Source: Pegea sp. RAD2-039 (Eukaryota > Chordata > Thaliacea > Salpida > Salpidae). Taken from it: DNA of 64,000 nucleotides. The translations under genes were made by a program, and so were the position numbers. The stretch is from assembly GCA_034620365.1 (NCBI GenBank), contig JAQGEQ010000175.1, positions 2,232,001 to 2,296,000 of the forward strand, read 5' to 3'. The notes under the pieces are model-generated. The model did no database searches, was not told the DNA's origin, and saw only the letters and a program-made list of their open reading frames with translations. How positions within the stretch are numbered: the first letter of the stretch is position 1; each line of letters begins with the position of its first letter. Of the stretch, positions 13,599 through 33,667 are shown piece by piece.

Positions 13599-14419
13599 GT
13601 TAGTCGCATTTTCAGATTATAGTTTTATCTTAGAATATTTTAAATTAAATTTTATAAGTTTATATTAGTTTGTTTTGTGCATTGTTAGGAAATTTTAATT
13701 TTGTTAGTCATTTGAATTTACTTCAAAATTTTCTTTATTTAGATGTTTTTAGTCATTAAATTCTCTTTTTTCAATCTTTAATAATTTATTTTTATTGATG
13801 TTAAAATTTAATTTTCATATTTGATTATTTAATAATTTTGTGACTAATTATCAAAGTAAATACTTTTCTATCTAAAATAGAAGTAAAAGAACATTAAATA
13901 CTCATTTTATTTATAAATTATATTATAGAATTAGAGTTTGTAATTTTTATTTATGATATCATATAAAGAAATATGTAAAAATTTTTTTTGTTTTTTCTTA
14001 TTAAAAAGTTGTATTTTTAAATTATTTCTGATTTATATTATATATTATTATTTATCATATTTTATTCTTTAAATTATATCTTATAAAGTTGTGTTGAACT
14101 TTATGTTCTTCTATTTTTTTTTTAATTTAAATTTTTCTATAATAATAATCATATTTATTTTTGTGAAACTATTTATTGAAACTGATGTCTTTTAGTATCT
14201 TTGACTTTAAAATTATGTTTTTTAATATTAGTTCTGATAAAGTTTAAAGAATTTATATTATTTAAAATAATTATACATTTATATAATTTCTCAAATCTCA
14301 TCTGATAATTATTCTTCAGTATCATATGTAGTTTACTCATTCTAAATTCTTTTATCTTTAATTATACATTTGTAGCCAATTTCCTAGTGTTTTCTAATCA
14401 GCTAAATATTCTTAGAAAA

Positions 14420-15133
14420 ATGGCACCTCTCCCACTAAACGGAAAAAAAATTGTGAAGAAGCGAGTGAAGAAGTTCATTCGTCATCAATCTGATAGATAC
14501 AAAAAGCTAGCGGTGAGTTCAAATGATTTAAGTCAACTTCTATAATTTAATTTTAATGTTTGTTGTTTAGCCCAACTGGAGAAAGCCCAAGGGTATTGAT
14601 AATAGAGTCCGTCGTCGATTTAAGGGTCAATATATCATGCCTAGCATTGGTTTTGGCAGCAACAAAAAGACCAAGCATTGTCTCCGTGACCACCGCGGGT
14701 TCCGTAAACTGTTGGTCCATAATATCAGAGAACTTGAGGTACATCTTCACTTAAATCATTTATTTATTTCTTAAATGTTTAAATAAGTGGCATGCCTATT
14801 TCGACTTCAATATAATTTGCAAATTATTCATCATCACTCTTTAGTGTCTCATTTTAAGAAAGATGTTGATCTTGTTTTATTTTTCCACCTAAGCTGATCT
14901 TTAACTTTAAATTGATGAAGATTTCAAACAACTAACTTTTAATGAAACTGGATAGTTTTGTTTATGATCATTTATTTCTTCAGGTCCTTATGATGTCAAA
15001 CCGAAGTTTCGCTGCTGAGATTGCACGTGGCGTTTCTAGCAGAAAGCGCAAGCTTCTTGTACAGCGTGCTAATGAATTGAACATTTATGTAACAAATCCG
15101 AACGCTCGTCTTCGTAGTGAAGAAAATGAATAA
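14420..15133 (+). CDS. RPL32: 60S ribosomal protein L32 (eL32)
   Basis: Structural protein of the large ribosomal subunit. Coding exons 14420-14512, 14571-14738 and 14984-15133 give 136 residues, the usual length (human 135). Diagnostic family stretches are [15 protein letters not shown] in exon 1, [18 protein letters not shown] in exon 2 and the terminal [13 protein letters not shown] in exon 3. All introns are phase 0. The start ATG sits in AAAAATGG and fits the family N-terminus. Two open frames on opposite strands over exon 2 (14553-14754) are shadows. The gene converges with XRRA1, the two stop codons lying 293 nt apart. Confidence 0.98.
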
Positions 15134-15426
15134 ATTATCAGCAATTTTAATGCTGAAGTAACTTCATTGGTTTTGTGTTAATTAGTCTAGATTCAAGGCT
15201 CATTTGACTCATTTGAAATTTTATTAAGTGAATATAGTAAAAATGCTGCCAGTTTCACGAATTGCAAATAGATTGAAATCAGATTTGAGCATCTCTCTCA
15301 AAGTTGACTATTTTCTTCGATAATTTGGTGGCGCTCATTTCTAAAATAAAAAATATTCAAACTGACAAGATAGAAAGAAACAAATAAGCTGTAGTTAATC
15401 ACTCCAACTAACAGATACTGAGGTGC

Positions 15427-18400
15427 TCACTTATATTTCTTTTCAATATCGCGTAATAATTCGTTGGCTTCTCTTTGATTGATCTTGGTCGAGTTGAATG
15501 CATTTGTTAAGCTCATCGTCACGATAGTATTTGTTCTAAAACATCAATTACCATCAAAGATGTAGATCTTGATACGAAGACCTACCGATTTCGTATATTT
15601 TCCAATTCTTGTTCAAACTGCTGCTTTTTAGAAGGATAAAGAAATGGATTAGCACATGGCATCTTCATCCATGTCTTAGAAGGTTCAGGTTGATAAACAG
15701 GATATCTTCTATCAAGGACAACATTCATATCACGATAAACGCGACCATGTTTTAACATCCTTTCAAGAGCTTTTAAATTGTTCTGAAGTCCTAAATTGAA
15801 TTTAACATTTTTTATTTTTATTTTATATATATAAATGCGAAGGAGGGTGCCTAAAGAGAGCACATCTCACTAACACACATTCTCAGGAGTTTTTTATAGT
15901 TTTTTCTCAGGAGTTTTATATGTCTCCACCTGGAGTCGAACCCGGTACTTCCTAGCTAGATGTACCTTGTAGCTAGGTGTAGTAACCGCTTCGCATTATA
16001 TATTAATTGTTAAACATTTGAAGCTACTGAAGTCAGCAAAGTAAATTTGAACAACTTCATTACAAATCCAAGTTTTATAAAAATCAACTACCAGTGGGTT
16101 GGATGAATTTCTCATCTGGTTTGATATCTAGTAACACTTCGAGCCCAGCATATTTGTCAAGTGTTGGTGAAGTCTCCAAAACCTGAAAGTAATATCTTTG
16201 TTACCAGCAAATCTTTGCACGATTTATAATGACATGATCTAGTAGAAGTAAGAAAGTAGTGAAAATGGATTTACACGAAGATATTTCGTTGTTATTATTA
16301 ATGAAATATCTAAAAAAATAAATACTTCTAGTTTGCTTTCATATTTAGAAATCTTTTTTTGCTCTAAGTTTGTTGGAGGATTTTTTTCAGAGGATTTTTC
16401 ATTGATTTGAGTGAGAAAAACCGTATCAGAAACTTCACAATCTAAACAAGAACTTTTATAACTTTTGGCAATAACACAAATTTGATTGACAAATCATTTA
16501 CTTCAGATTTAGTAAAATAATCAAACCTTCATCCTTTTCTTCTTTTTCTGAGATACTTTCTGCTTTCACAGACTCCAATGAGGCTTGAGGTGAAGGTATT
16601 TCTGGTAGAGGCATTCGAAATGAGTTTATCAACACATCGACCGGCTGCTTGGGTATTTTTGGTATCTTGGTACCTATCTTAAATGGTTAAAACACAATTT
16701 AAAAACTTTAAATGAACTTTCATTGTGTAGCAGTGTAAAGAGTAGAATAAAAAAGTATTATTTTGAATTAATTAAAAAAATGTTAAAATATTCACTTTTC
16801 TATTTTTATCATCGTTTATATGAACATGTCGCTTTATTTTCGGATATTTCAGGCGCTGTATAGAAATATTCAGTTGTTTTTCCAAGACGTTTTCTAATAA
16901 AGGAGGTGTACCTATAAAAAACGAATTATTTGTTGATTATTAAGTCTTAAAAAGGTTTACGAATTTACAACAGGGAGTACCGGGAAAATTAGATGAAGAT
17001 ATTGACAGCAAGATAAAAAGCTTTATTCAAAAGCAAATACAACCTTTGGTATTTATTATAAGAGGGTTTCCTTGAAGTGAAAGTTGTTTGATTACAGGCC
17101 AAGAAGCCACAGCAAGTATATCGTGTTCATCTCTAATTTTATTATTTGCTAAACTAAGAAACCTAAAAAAATAAAAAACAAATAAGTCAGAATAAGGTGG
17201 AGCATCTTTCATAATAAAATGTTTTTCGTAAAAATAGGAATAAAATTGTCTACCTTAAGTTTTTGAAAGGTCTAATTTGTTCTTCAAGATTATTTTGAGT
17301 TGAAGAGTCATCTTCATCTTCTTTTTTCTGACTAATTTTGTTTTCATCTATAACATTGATTAAATATTAAAAAAAAACTTTTTATTATTAAATGTTATCA
17401 TTTATTAACCTAAGTCAACAAACTCAATGCAAAAATAGAAACAAACCTGTTTGTTGTTCAGAAAATGATCTCGTACTTAGATGATTGAAAACATTAGTTT
17501 TATGGTTCCACTGGATAAATACAAAAGGAATTTTCAAAGACAAATAATTTTTATTGGTTTTTAAACTCCATTAAAAGACAATTTTATTGTTATTACCAAC
17601 TTAAAAAAAATATATCAGCAGCTAAAACAGAAAGCTAAATACATCTCAAAATAAGTGACAAAAACAATTTTCTATTTATACAATATACAGCTATTAGAAG
17701 TATTTATGTAAAAATGATTAAACTAACTTCCAAATAAGGAATTAATTCAAACAAATTGTTATCCAAGTTAAGTTCATGTAAGCTTTTTAAAGATGCAAGT
17801 TTCGAAAATACATCAGGTTCAAAAAGAAGATTATCATCCAAATACAAAACTTCTAACTTTTTAAATTGATCTTTTACATTAGAACTAGCAAGTATAAGTT
17901 ATCAAAAAAATTGATCAAATCAAAAGCACAAACCCTTACTTTGAATCCATGAATATAGTAAACAGTTTATTACCAGTTAAAGTTAAAACTTTGAGGTTTT
18001 TGATCAGAGCAATTTGTGCTACATCATCACCTGACAGATTATTGTAAGATAAATCAAGTACCTGAAAAGCATAAGAAAGTTGTTTCAAACTAAATAAACA
18101 CAGTTACTGTAATTCAGTAGTAGTAAGATTTAGTAATAAAGTGATTTTTGTACTAAATTACATACACAGGACTTAAAAATAAATCAACATAAAATCATCT
18201 TGATCAGAAAACAAAATTTAGTCACCAAATAAACATTAGAAAAAAAATTTCAGAAAAAACTGACCTGCAAAGAATTAAATTGATCTTGTTTCAGATTCAA
18301 CTTCGTTAAACCATTTAATGAGATTTCTAATTCCATCAAATTAGGAAAACTACTAAATGGACCTATGAATGTTTGTTTATATTACCATTATAGACATATG

Positions 18401-19440
18401 TATATTTATAATAAATATCTGAAAATTATATAATTTGACAAAAATGAATTTCAAACTAACTTAAAGAAAGATTATTCTCTGCAGCGTTGATATAGGCAAT
18501 ATTTATAAACTGATGAAATTCTTCTTCAGCAAAAGCATTTAAATTTTCTCCAGCGATATTCAAGCTGCATACTTCTTTAACATTACTAGCACAGTGCTTA
18601 TTAAGCTATATAAGATTAAAGAATAACACTTAAAGATGTACATAACAGTTCTATTATAAAGTGTGACAATAACTATGAAAAAATAATTTATTAATTATTA
18701 TTACATAATAAACAATAAATACATAAATGTATCAATAAAAATAGATAACAGAAGAAATATAAATATTAGCTTACTATGAAATTAGCATCTAAAACTTTGC
18801 AAGGCTTTTTATGATTTCTTGTCTGAAAAATATGTTAAGTATAACTAACTAAAACTATTTTCTTGTAAATTCCCATGCAATACAATATGAAGAAATATAT
18901 CAGTTTAATAAGATTTTTTTAATTATCAATTTATTATAATTTTTTTTCATTTAGGGCCACATTATTCATTAAACTTATAAAACTCAAATCATTAAAAAAA
19001 TGAAGCTTATTTAAATCATAATCATTTTTGAATATAAACTTTAAGTATTTATTTATTTATGAAACAAATATGTCAGTAAATTAAAAAATACCTTAATTGG
19101 TGTCAAATTCTTACTCCATTTACTGATATTTTCATTCTGATAAGCAACTCTCCAACACCCAGAACCTATTAAACTTCTAAATTAAATAACTCAAAATTAT
19201 AGCTTATAAAAGATATTTAAATATCAATAAATATAAAATATTTAAAGATATAACTCGTTGATTAACAGATAAACTCACAAAATTATTATCTAAACAAACA
19301 ACAGGTTACATATAATAAATTTTATAAACCATAATTAATCAATTAATAAGTACGTAATAACCTTCTCCAGTATATCTTACTATACCACGTGCTGGAAATC
19401 GATTTGTACACAATAGCTGGTCAGATTCAAACTTCCACAT
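15427..19440 (-). CDS. XRRA1: XRRA1-like leucine-rich repeat protein
   Basis: Minus-strand exons, 5' to 3': 19440-19362, 19165-19092, 18822-18775, 18605-18461, 18362-18265, 18061-17940, 17884-17728, 17510-17447, 17347-17254, 17162-17044, 16911-16796, 16677-16527, 16441-16326, 16182-16092, 15790-15586, 15535-15427. All phases agree; 595 residues. The N-terminus has the XRRA1-type pattern NRFPARGIVRYTGEGSG(C)W. The middle carries leucine-rich repeats (LEISLNGLTKLNL, VLDLSYNNLSG, LEVLYLDDN, LHELNLDNNLFEL, LSLANNKIRDE, QLSLQGNPL). A charged linker follows, then the conserved C-terminal block (YAGLEVLLDIKPDEKFIQP, GLQNNLKALERML). XRRA1 was named for association with X-ray response in human cells; its biochemical role is not settled. 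LRR domains normally bind proteins. The intron 16092/15790 carries a SINE. Confidence 0.88.
15836..15995 (-). mobile_element. tRNA-derived SINE (family A), apparently full length, in an XRRA1 intron
   Basis: On the minus strand the element starts TGCGAAGCGGTTACTACACC. It has an A-box-like TAGCTACAAGG (plus 15965-15975) and a perfect B-box GGTTCGACTCC (plus 15931-15941), the internal RNA polymerase III promoter of tRNAs and tRNA-derived SINEs. The body contains ACTCCTGAGAA twice and ends with CACCCTCCTTCGCA. A truncated second copy lies at 33,626. Flanking TTATATATA-like sequence on both sides could be the target duplication. Oddly, the first and last seven bases are inverted complements (TGCGAAG/CTTCGCA). 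A genuine tRNA is unlikely, as there is no clear cloverleaf and there is a long non-tRNA tail. Confidence 0.65.
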
Positions 19441-21515
19441 TATAATATTAATCCATGATAAATATTTATGTAATTTAATTTTTGCATTAATTGACTGAAT
19501 AATTTGCAAAAATAGTAAAGCGTCGTTTCTATGAAGAACTTACTTGCGTCACCTTGTGTTCAATTTTGTAAATTTATAAACAAATTGCTCTTTATGCTAA
19601 AAATAAATCGTTAATCACTGAGTGACAATTTTAATTTTTTAAACTAATAATATTATAATCCTCATAAAACATAATATCATTAAAAATGTACATTTTATCG
19701 TGTATTAAAAACATATATTTGTCTTTATCATTTTTGAAACTTTGTTTTTCGTTCTTGAATTTTAAAAAAGTGCTAGAAGTGATTTTTTATTTGATATGCT
19801 TATTTATAATAGATAAGATCAGGTGGTAAGAATATTAATTTTGAATCTGATGCTTGAAATCTGTATGGAACTGAAGTACGCTGCGACTTTAAAAGACTTT
19901 AGGTTAAAAATAAGATGCTTTAAAGCTTTGTTTTAGTAACTGAGTAAACAAGCTTCATTAAATGATTAAATAGAATTTGTTTAGTTGTAGTTGCAGATGT
20001 TACAAAAATATAAATTTGCACCTGTAGAATAATTTAAAATATTTTTTATTTAAGACATATATAGAGATTTATACAAATTTAATTAGCTGAAGTTTTTAAA
20101 AGTCAATTTATATAAATCCCAATATTTACAACATCTTTTTAGTTTTTTCGATACTTAACTTGAATTTAAGATTCTTTCTCTATTTTTATTCAACACTACT
20201 TTAACTCAAAGCATTATGCTTGATAAATTTTTTTATCCAATAAAGATTTTAAGAAAGTCCTTAAAAAGCTAAAACACAGAAATTAAGAATAATAGAAATA
20301 CAATTTTAAAATTAAATTAAAAAAATTACCAAACTTAAATTTCTTTTAACCATGTCTCTTAACTATACGATTGATATTTTAGTTGTTAATACTTTTAATA
20401 GCAACAAATTGAGTAGGAATGCAATATACTAGGGTAGTTTGATAAACAATTTTATTAACTGGCCCAGTTTTTGTTTTTGATATCTACTAAATTAGCTTCT
20501 TAACTCGAATTATTTTTCACCTTTTGCTGGTACGGCTAAGAAAATTAATGCAATGTTATCTTAGGTTATATTGGTTAAGTTTTTCTACATAGTAAGAATT
20601 TTGTTAAAAGCCCGTCATTAAGGATTTTGTTATGCAATAACGCTCCAGCTTATAATGCACACCCAAAACGGACATTAATAGTAATAATGGCTCGCTTCGA
20701 CCGAGAATGGCTATGCTGGTTGTGCTTAAGAGGTGTAAAGTACAGTGAAATACAAAAGAACTAAAAAGTTTGTGGGGATTTGTTTAATCTTGTCTTCTCT
20801 GTTCTTCAGTTGTTTGTAGAGGACATTACAATAGTTTATTACAGATATATTTTTTACGCTCTACAAAATTTTCATTGAGTATGCTTTTTTATTTACTCCT
20901 ACAAAATGTTTTTTTATAACCTTAGTAACATTTTAGTACGCCAAATTAGTTTAGTTGTTTTATTCTAACATATTTTTCATTGTTTTAGTTTTGAACATGT
21001 CTTTTATTCTTGTCGTAAAAGCTGTTACTCTTTCACCATTTGATTATTACGTTGTCATAACAAGCTTAAGCCTGAAAAAAATATATGAGATCTGCTAAAT
21101 TATATTTTATTAATTAATTATTTATAATGATGGAAAAAGTTCGCATACCTTTAAAATTTGCCGTGAATTAGGCTTTTGGTAGTCGATATTTATTAATCTC
21201 TATATATAGTTTACATAAATACAGTTTGGTTGTAGTTTTTTTGTATAATTTTAAGCAAGTTAAAATGAATGTATTAATTTTCTGTTTACTTAAGTTTGCA
21301 CAGAGTGAACAAAATAAAAATAGTTAACACTAATTTTATTCAGAACCTATTTTAAAAGATTATATTTTTAACAAAAGTTTATTTAGTTTCAACTGATAAA
21401 TAGATTCTTTGTCAGTTAAGATTTCATCTTTTGCACATTTGTTGAAAAATTGAGAAGTTGATTTTCTGATTAAATTTGACCAACAGCTTTTGAGATTGAA
21501 ACCATTATATTAGAA
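19441..21515. other. Divergent intergenic region between XRRA1 and fringe
   Basis: AT-rich, with no splice-compatible coding found. It contains a SINE family B fragment at 20,683-20,730, listed separately. Promoters for both flanking genes should be here, but I see no TATA box with a convincing position. Confidence 0.6.
20683..20730 (-). repeat. SINE family B, 3' fragment
   Basis: AATAATGGCTCGCTTCGACC continuing CGAGAATGGCTATGCTGG closely matches 23,338-23,388 and, inverted, the 3' end of the element at 44.8-45.1 kb. The shared core is (T/C)TTCG(A/G)CCGAGAA.GGCTATG.TG, with a common CTTAAG about 12-15 nt later. Confidence 0.55.
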
Positions 21516-22442
21516 ATGAATACAAAAAGTTTTTTCCTGTGTCTTGTTGGAGCTTCATTATTATGTTTATTGTTATATTTCAGTCGAAAAAATATTCCTG
21601 TAGCTTCAATAAAAAAAGGAAAAAATGAACAACTAAAAGTAGAAGATGTTACTCATACAATTAAAACTACAAAAAAATTTCATCAATCCCGAATGGAAGT
21701 TGTTTTAAAAACATGGTTTCAATTGACAGCAAATCAGACTTATATAATAACAGATGAAGTTGATATTCCTTTAAGTATAAAATCAAACTATCATGTAGTA
21801 GTAGCAAAATCATGTGGAAATAAACATATTGCTAAAGATCTAACTTGCAAAATTGGAATAGAGTTTGATACTTTTCTAGATCATCCTGCTAAATGGTGGT
21901 GTCATTGGGATGATGATAATTATGTTAATATAGATAAACTTTTGGAGTTCTTGAGTAATTATGACTGGAAAAAACCTTGGTATATTGGTCGAGCTAGTCT
22001 GGATCACAAATTAAAAATAAACTATAAGGGTAGATATGTAGACATTTGGTTTGCTACTGGTGGATGTGGTATGTGTTTTAGTGAAGCATTAATTAAAATG
22101 ATGAAACCATATGTTTACAATGGTAAGCTGATGATTTTATTTCAACGAAGACCAGCGCATGATGATGTCATTTTTGGCCTCTTAATTAACCATATTTTAA
22201 AAGTTGAATTAACCCAATCAAAGTTGTTCAACTCACACATTCATCAGAAAGATATAAAAAGCTTTGATACACCTTCAAAGTTAAAAGAACAAATTAGTTT
22301 AAGTTATAGTCCTAGTGTACACGTTTTACTAGATGATAATTCTTCTGCTTTTACAAAAAATGAAGATCCAACAAGATTTTATTCATTACATTGCTTGATA
22401 TACCCAACTACAAATTATTGTGAAAAATCATCAAAAACTTAA
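21516..22442 (+). CDS. fng: Fringe-type beta-1,3-N-acetylglucosaminyltransferase (GT31), intronless
   Basis: A single uninterrupted 308-residue frame. Fringe extends O-fucose on Notch EGF repeats with GlcNAc in the Golgi and so tunes ligand choice. A type II anchor is visible at residues 6-22 (FFLCLVGASLLCLLLYF) and the stem is short. Catalytic-domain landmarks: IKTTKKFHQSRMEVVLKTW near 49-67, the metal-binding DDD at 132-134 inside WWCHWDDDNYVN, IWFATGGCGMCFS at 177-189, the HDDVIFG motif at 215-221, and the C-terminal DPTRFYSLHCLIYP block typical of fringe rather than other GT31 enzymes. All key residues I can check are present. The absence of introns is unusual in this window. AATAAA follows at about 22,506. 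The start ATG is the first in frame before the anchor. Confidence 0.92.
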   Translation: MNTKSFFLCLVGASLLCLLLYFSRKNIPVASIKKGKNEQLKVEDVTHTIKTTKKFHQSRMEVVLKTWFQLTANQTYIITDEVDIPLSIKSNYHVVVAKSCGNKHIAKDLTCKIGIEFDTFLDHPAKWWCHWDDDNYVNIDKLLEFLSNYDWKKPWYIGRASLDHKLKINYKGRYVDIWFATGGCGMCFSEALIKMMKPYVYNGKLMILFQRRPAHDDVIFGLLINHILKVELTQSKLFNSHIHQKDIKSFDTPSKLKEQISLSYSPSVHVLLDDNSSAFTKNEDPTRFYSLHCLIYPTTNYCEKSSKT

Positions 22443-23982
22443 ATATAGTTGTGCTTTAGGTGAGATGTTGTTTAATTATTTTAATATATTTGTATATTTT
22501 TTTGTAATAAATCTGGTTCTTAAATAATTTTCTTTAGGAGTCTGCTCAGTACCTAGAGGTAGTATGCCCTTTCCCGCTTCAAGCACCTTTGACCAGCAAA
22601 GACAAGATTTGTTTTTAAGAGATTTAATTCTGTTGGCTGAAAACTTTTTTTCAGGTCAAGAATTGACTATCGAATTTTTAGTCACTTACAATTTAACCCA
22701 AGCTACTTGAGTAAATCGTATATATGGTAAAAATGTATAGAATTTTAAGTAAAAACAAAATTATTTGTAGTCAGTTTTAAATATTAATTTAACCATTGTA
22801 ATTTTAAAACTTTTCTTTCAGTAATAAACCGATCAAATTTTTTCATTGTCTTAAACTATTGCTTAAAATTTTTTTTTATAAGTCAATTCAAAATCACTTG
22901 CAATGAAATATTATTTCACAAAAAAACTTATAAAAGTATGTGAGCCATGTATTAACAATATTAATAGTTGGTTATTGAAATTAGCTTAAAAAATATATAC
23001 ATCGAACACTTGCATATATATTTCAAGTGTTTGCTGCAATGATAAAGAAAGAGATTAAAAGTGTTGATTAAACTTGACTAAAATAGCAGTAGTACTAGTA
23101 ACAAGAAGCTTGTAATATCAACATCAAGAAAATTAAAATTGGTGCACAATAAAAGATGTCTCTTTAAATTCATATTTAAGTTCCAATTCAATAAATAAAT
23201 ATTCAGTTATTTAAATAAGTTTTGACTGTTGATGGTACCAAGGCGTTTACAACAAATAAACATAGATAAAATGATAAATACATATTTTAAAAATATGGCA
23301 ATACTGATTATACTATTCTGCCACATCTACTTAATATTATAATGGCCTACTTCGGCCGAGAACGGCTATGTTGAATATCTACTTAAGGAATACTCAGATT
23401 ATCATAATATAGAATTAAATTCATAAAAACTATTTGACCCAAGATTTAAGACAAAATCGCCAGCCTACATATCAAATTCTAAACATACTTCCATACGAGC
23501 ACAGACACAAAGAGCAAGAGCACAAACAAAACTTTTTTATGTGGTTTAAAATAATCTATTTTATGATAAAAAAAACAAAATTGATAGCTACTATTCATAT
23601 GTGAGATTATATTTTCTTTGATTACATATTTTCCTGAAACTTTAATTACTTTTAATTTAAGAATCAAATTTTTATACAATTAGCTTTTCAATACTAATTG
23701 ATCGACGAGACTAATTTAAATTTACACATTTTATTTAAATATGTCTTAGATTTATTTTTCTAATTGATTTTTCATTATTTAAGAAACTTAAAAAGTTTAG
23801 CTTGTGACAACTATTAGACTAAAACTCTTAGTTTGTATTAAGGGACTAGAAATAACCGCTAGAATTAACTTTTAACCGTTTAGTCATCCAAACATTTGTT
23901 AAAAATTGTAATACAAATGATTTTTTTTTCAAAATACTTTTTTCGTTGTGATTATATTACCTTCATTATTATTACTTTGTAA
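22443..23982. other. Intergenic region between fringe and IFT172
   Basis: Contains the fringe 3' UTR and a SINE family B fragment at 23,338-23,388. A 66-codon minus-strand frame at 23,479-23,679 is hydrophobic and AT-driven and is not called. Nothing else is supported. Confidence 0.6.
23338..23388 (-). repeat. SINE family B, 3' fragment
   Basis: ATAATGGCCTACTTCGGCCG continuing AGAACGGCTATGTTGA aligns with 20,683-20,730 in the same orientation, and inversely with the tail of the element ending near 45,142. It lies about 600 bp upstream of the IFT172 start codon. Confidence 0.55.
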
Positions 23983-32200
<8,218 letters not shown>

Positions 32201-32713
32201 ATTTTATCTATAACTTATGCTGTTTTATGAATACCAAAGAAATGTAAAGTAGAAAATATTCAAATATTAACTGAAACAAGTTTTTTGTTGATGTTAAAAC
32301 TAATGTGATCTGCAAATGTTTTTTTTAATTCATCATTTTTCTATTTTTCTGTTTTAGCACTGTGCTTAAAAGACTACAAAACTATTTTGTTAAACATCAA
32401 ATAGCATCAACATTAAACTTCTGATATTTGTACAGTTGATGGTTTAGTTGAACAGCTTGGAGCTAGAAATGACTATGTACTAAATGTTGTAATCTTAAAA
32501 ATTATTAAAAATGCATACTAAAATATTTTATCATCTACTAATTCTTATTATTTTACGAAATCTAAAGAGAATTGAGAATATATATGAGAGAAGAAATTTG
32601 CTTTTATTCAGCAGGTTTTTACCTACAATTTCTAGTAAGTACTTCTAATGAAGCCAGACGTTAAGTTGTATTCATTTTGAGATAACCAGTTTAGAGATCA
32701 CTACGTATATATT

Positions 32714-32854
32714 TTTATGGCCCAGAACAACCACGCATAGATAGCTGCCAGGTCAGAAGTTATGGAGATCCAATTGCTGCCCATGCAGCAGGATTCGACT
32801 CTTCACTCAGCCAGCATAAAACGCACCTTGCGTATAAGGAGTCAACGAGACACG
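32714..32854 (-). mobile_element. SINE family B copy, inverted relative to the 44.8-kb copy
   Basis: The stretch at about 32,762-32,795 (ATGGAGATCC...GCTGCCCATGCAGCAGGATTC) is the near-exact inverse of 45,085-45,119 (GAATCCTACTGCATGGGTAA, then GATCTCCAT). The flanks diverge more. A GC content well above the surroundings supports an insertion. Strand is given relative to the copy with tRNA-like features. Confidence 0.55.
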
Positions 32855-33625
32855 TTTTTTAGAGTAATTCTTGTTTTTGATTTAGAGAAGTTTTACAGAT
32901 CAAGTTAAGTTAACCCAAATATCTGCTATTTCTCTTTTCAGCAAATATTGTTGAATCTTTAAAACTTCTTTGGGTATTTTTAATCAAAGCTTTGATAAAG
33001 CTACTAAATATTTATTATTACTACTGTAACGAATAAATTTATCATGGTCCTTATTGAAACTTCATTATATATACAGTAACGATACACTGCTCTTCGATAA
33101 TAATTCTCACTATTTTTTGACGATTCTATTTTTTTAAATGTTAATTTTTAAATGTTTTCGAGCATGTAAAAATGAAAACAGTCAGTATAATAGATCCTAA
33201 GAAAAACCACATACACCTAGTTCACATGAAATGAAAGCTCTTAGCTTGATCTTGTCAAGGGTTTGTTAGTGTTACACCACAAAGACTAAGAAAAACTAAT
33301 CTTTAATATGAAAATAATAAAGTAACAAGCAATTACACACATACAGTATCTTACAATTAATGCATAACGATGTGTATAAAACCAAATCCAAATAAACTTG
33401 CATTTCTTGCTACAAAATAAAAGTATATGATTTTGGCTTGTCTTGGTGCAAAAACGTTTATGACAAACAGTTTAAGATATTTAGTTTGATCTAGTTCTAA
33501 TTACTAATCTACTACCGAAATTATTCTTAGACTAATTTTTCATTTACAATTGCAGCATTTTATGATAAGAAATATTTCAGAACTCAATTTCTAAAAGTTA
33601 ATAGAAATTATTTATTTCAATAAAA

Positions 33626-33667
33626 GCGAAGGAGGGTGCTTGAAGAGAGCACACATTCTCACAAACA
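33626..33667 (-). repeat. SINE family A, truncated 3' end
   Basis: GCGAAGGAGGGTGCTTGAAG followed by AGAGCACACATTCTCA matches 15,837-15,888, which is the 3' end of the full-length element in the XRRA1 intron. Only the tail portion is present, as expected of a 5'-truncated retroposed copy. Confidence 0.6.

Noticed and set aside
14739..14983. Possible C/D-box snoRNA in the second coding intron of RPL32 (TTGATGA near 14,912 and CTGA motifs)
   Set aside because: The C-box-like sequence lacks a matching D box at a plausible distance and there is no terminal stem. Not supportable.
15901..15995. Genuine tRNA gene on the minus strand
   Set aside because: A and B boxes are present, but the spacing is short, no full cloverleaf can be drawn and a non-tRNA body with a second dispersed copy follows, so a SINE explains it better.
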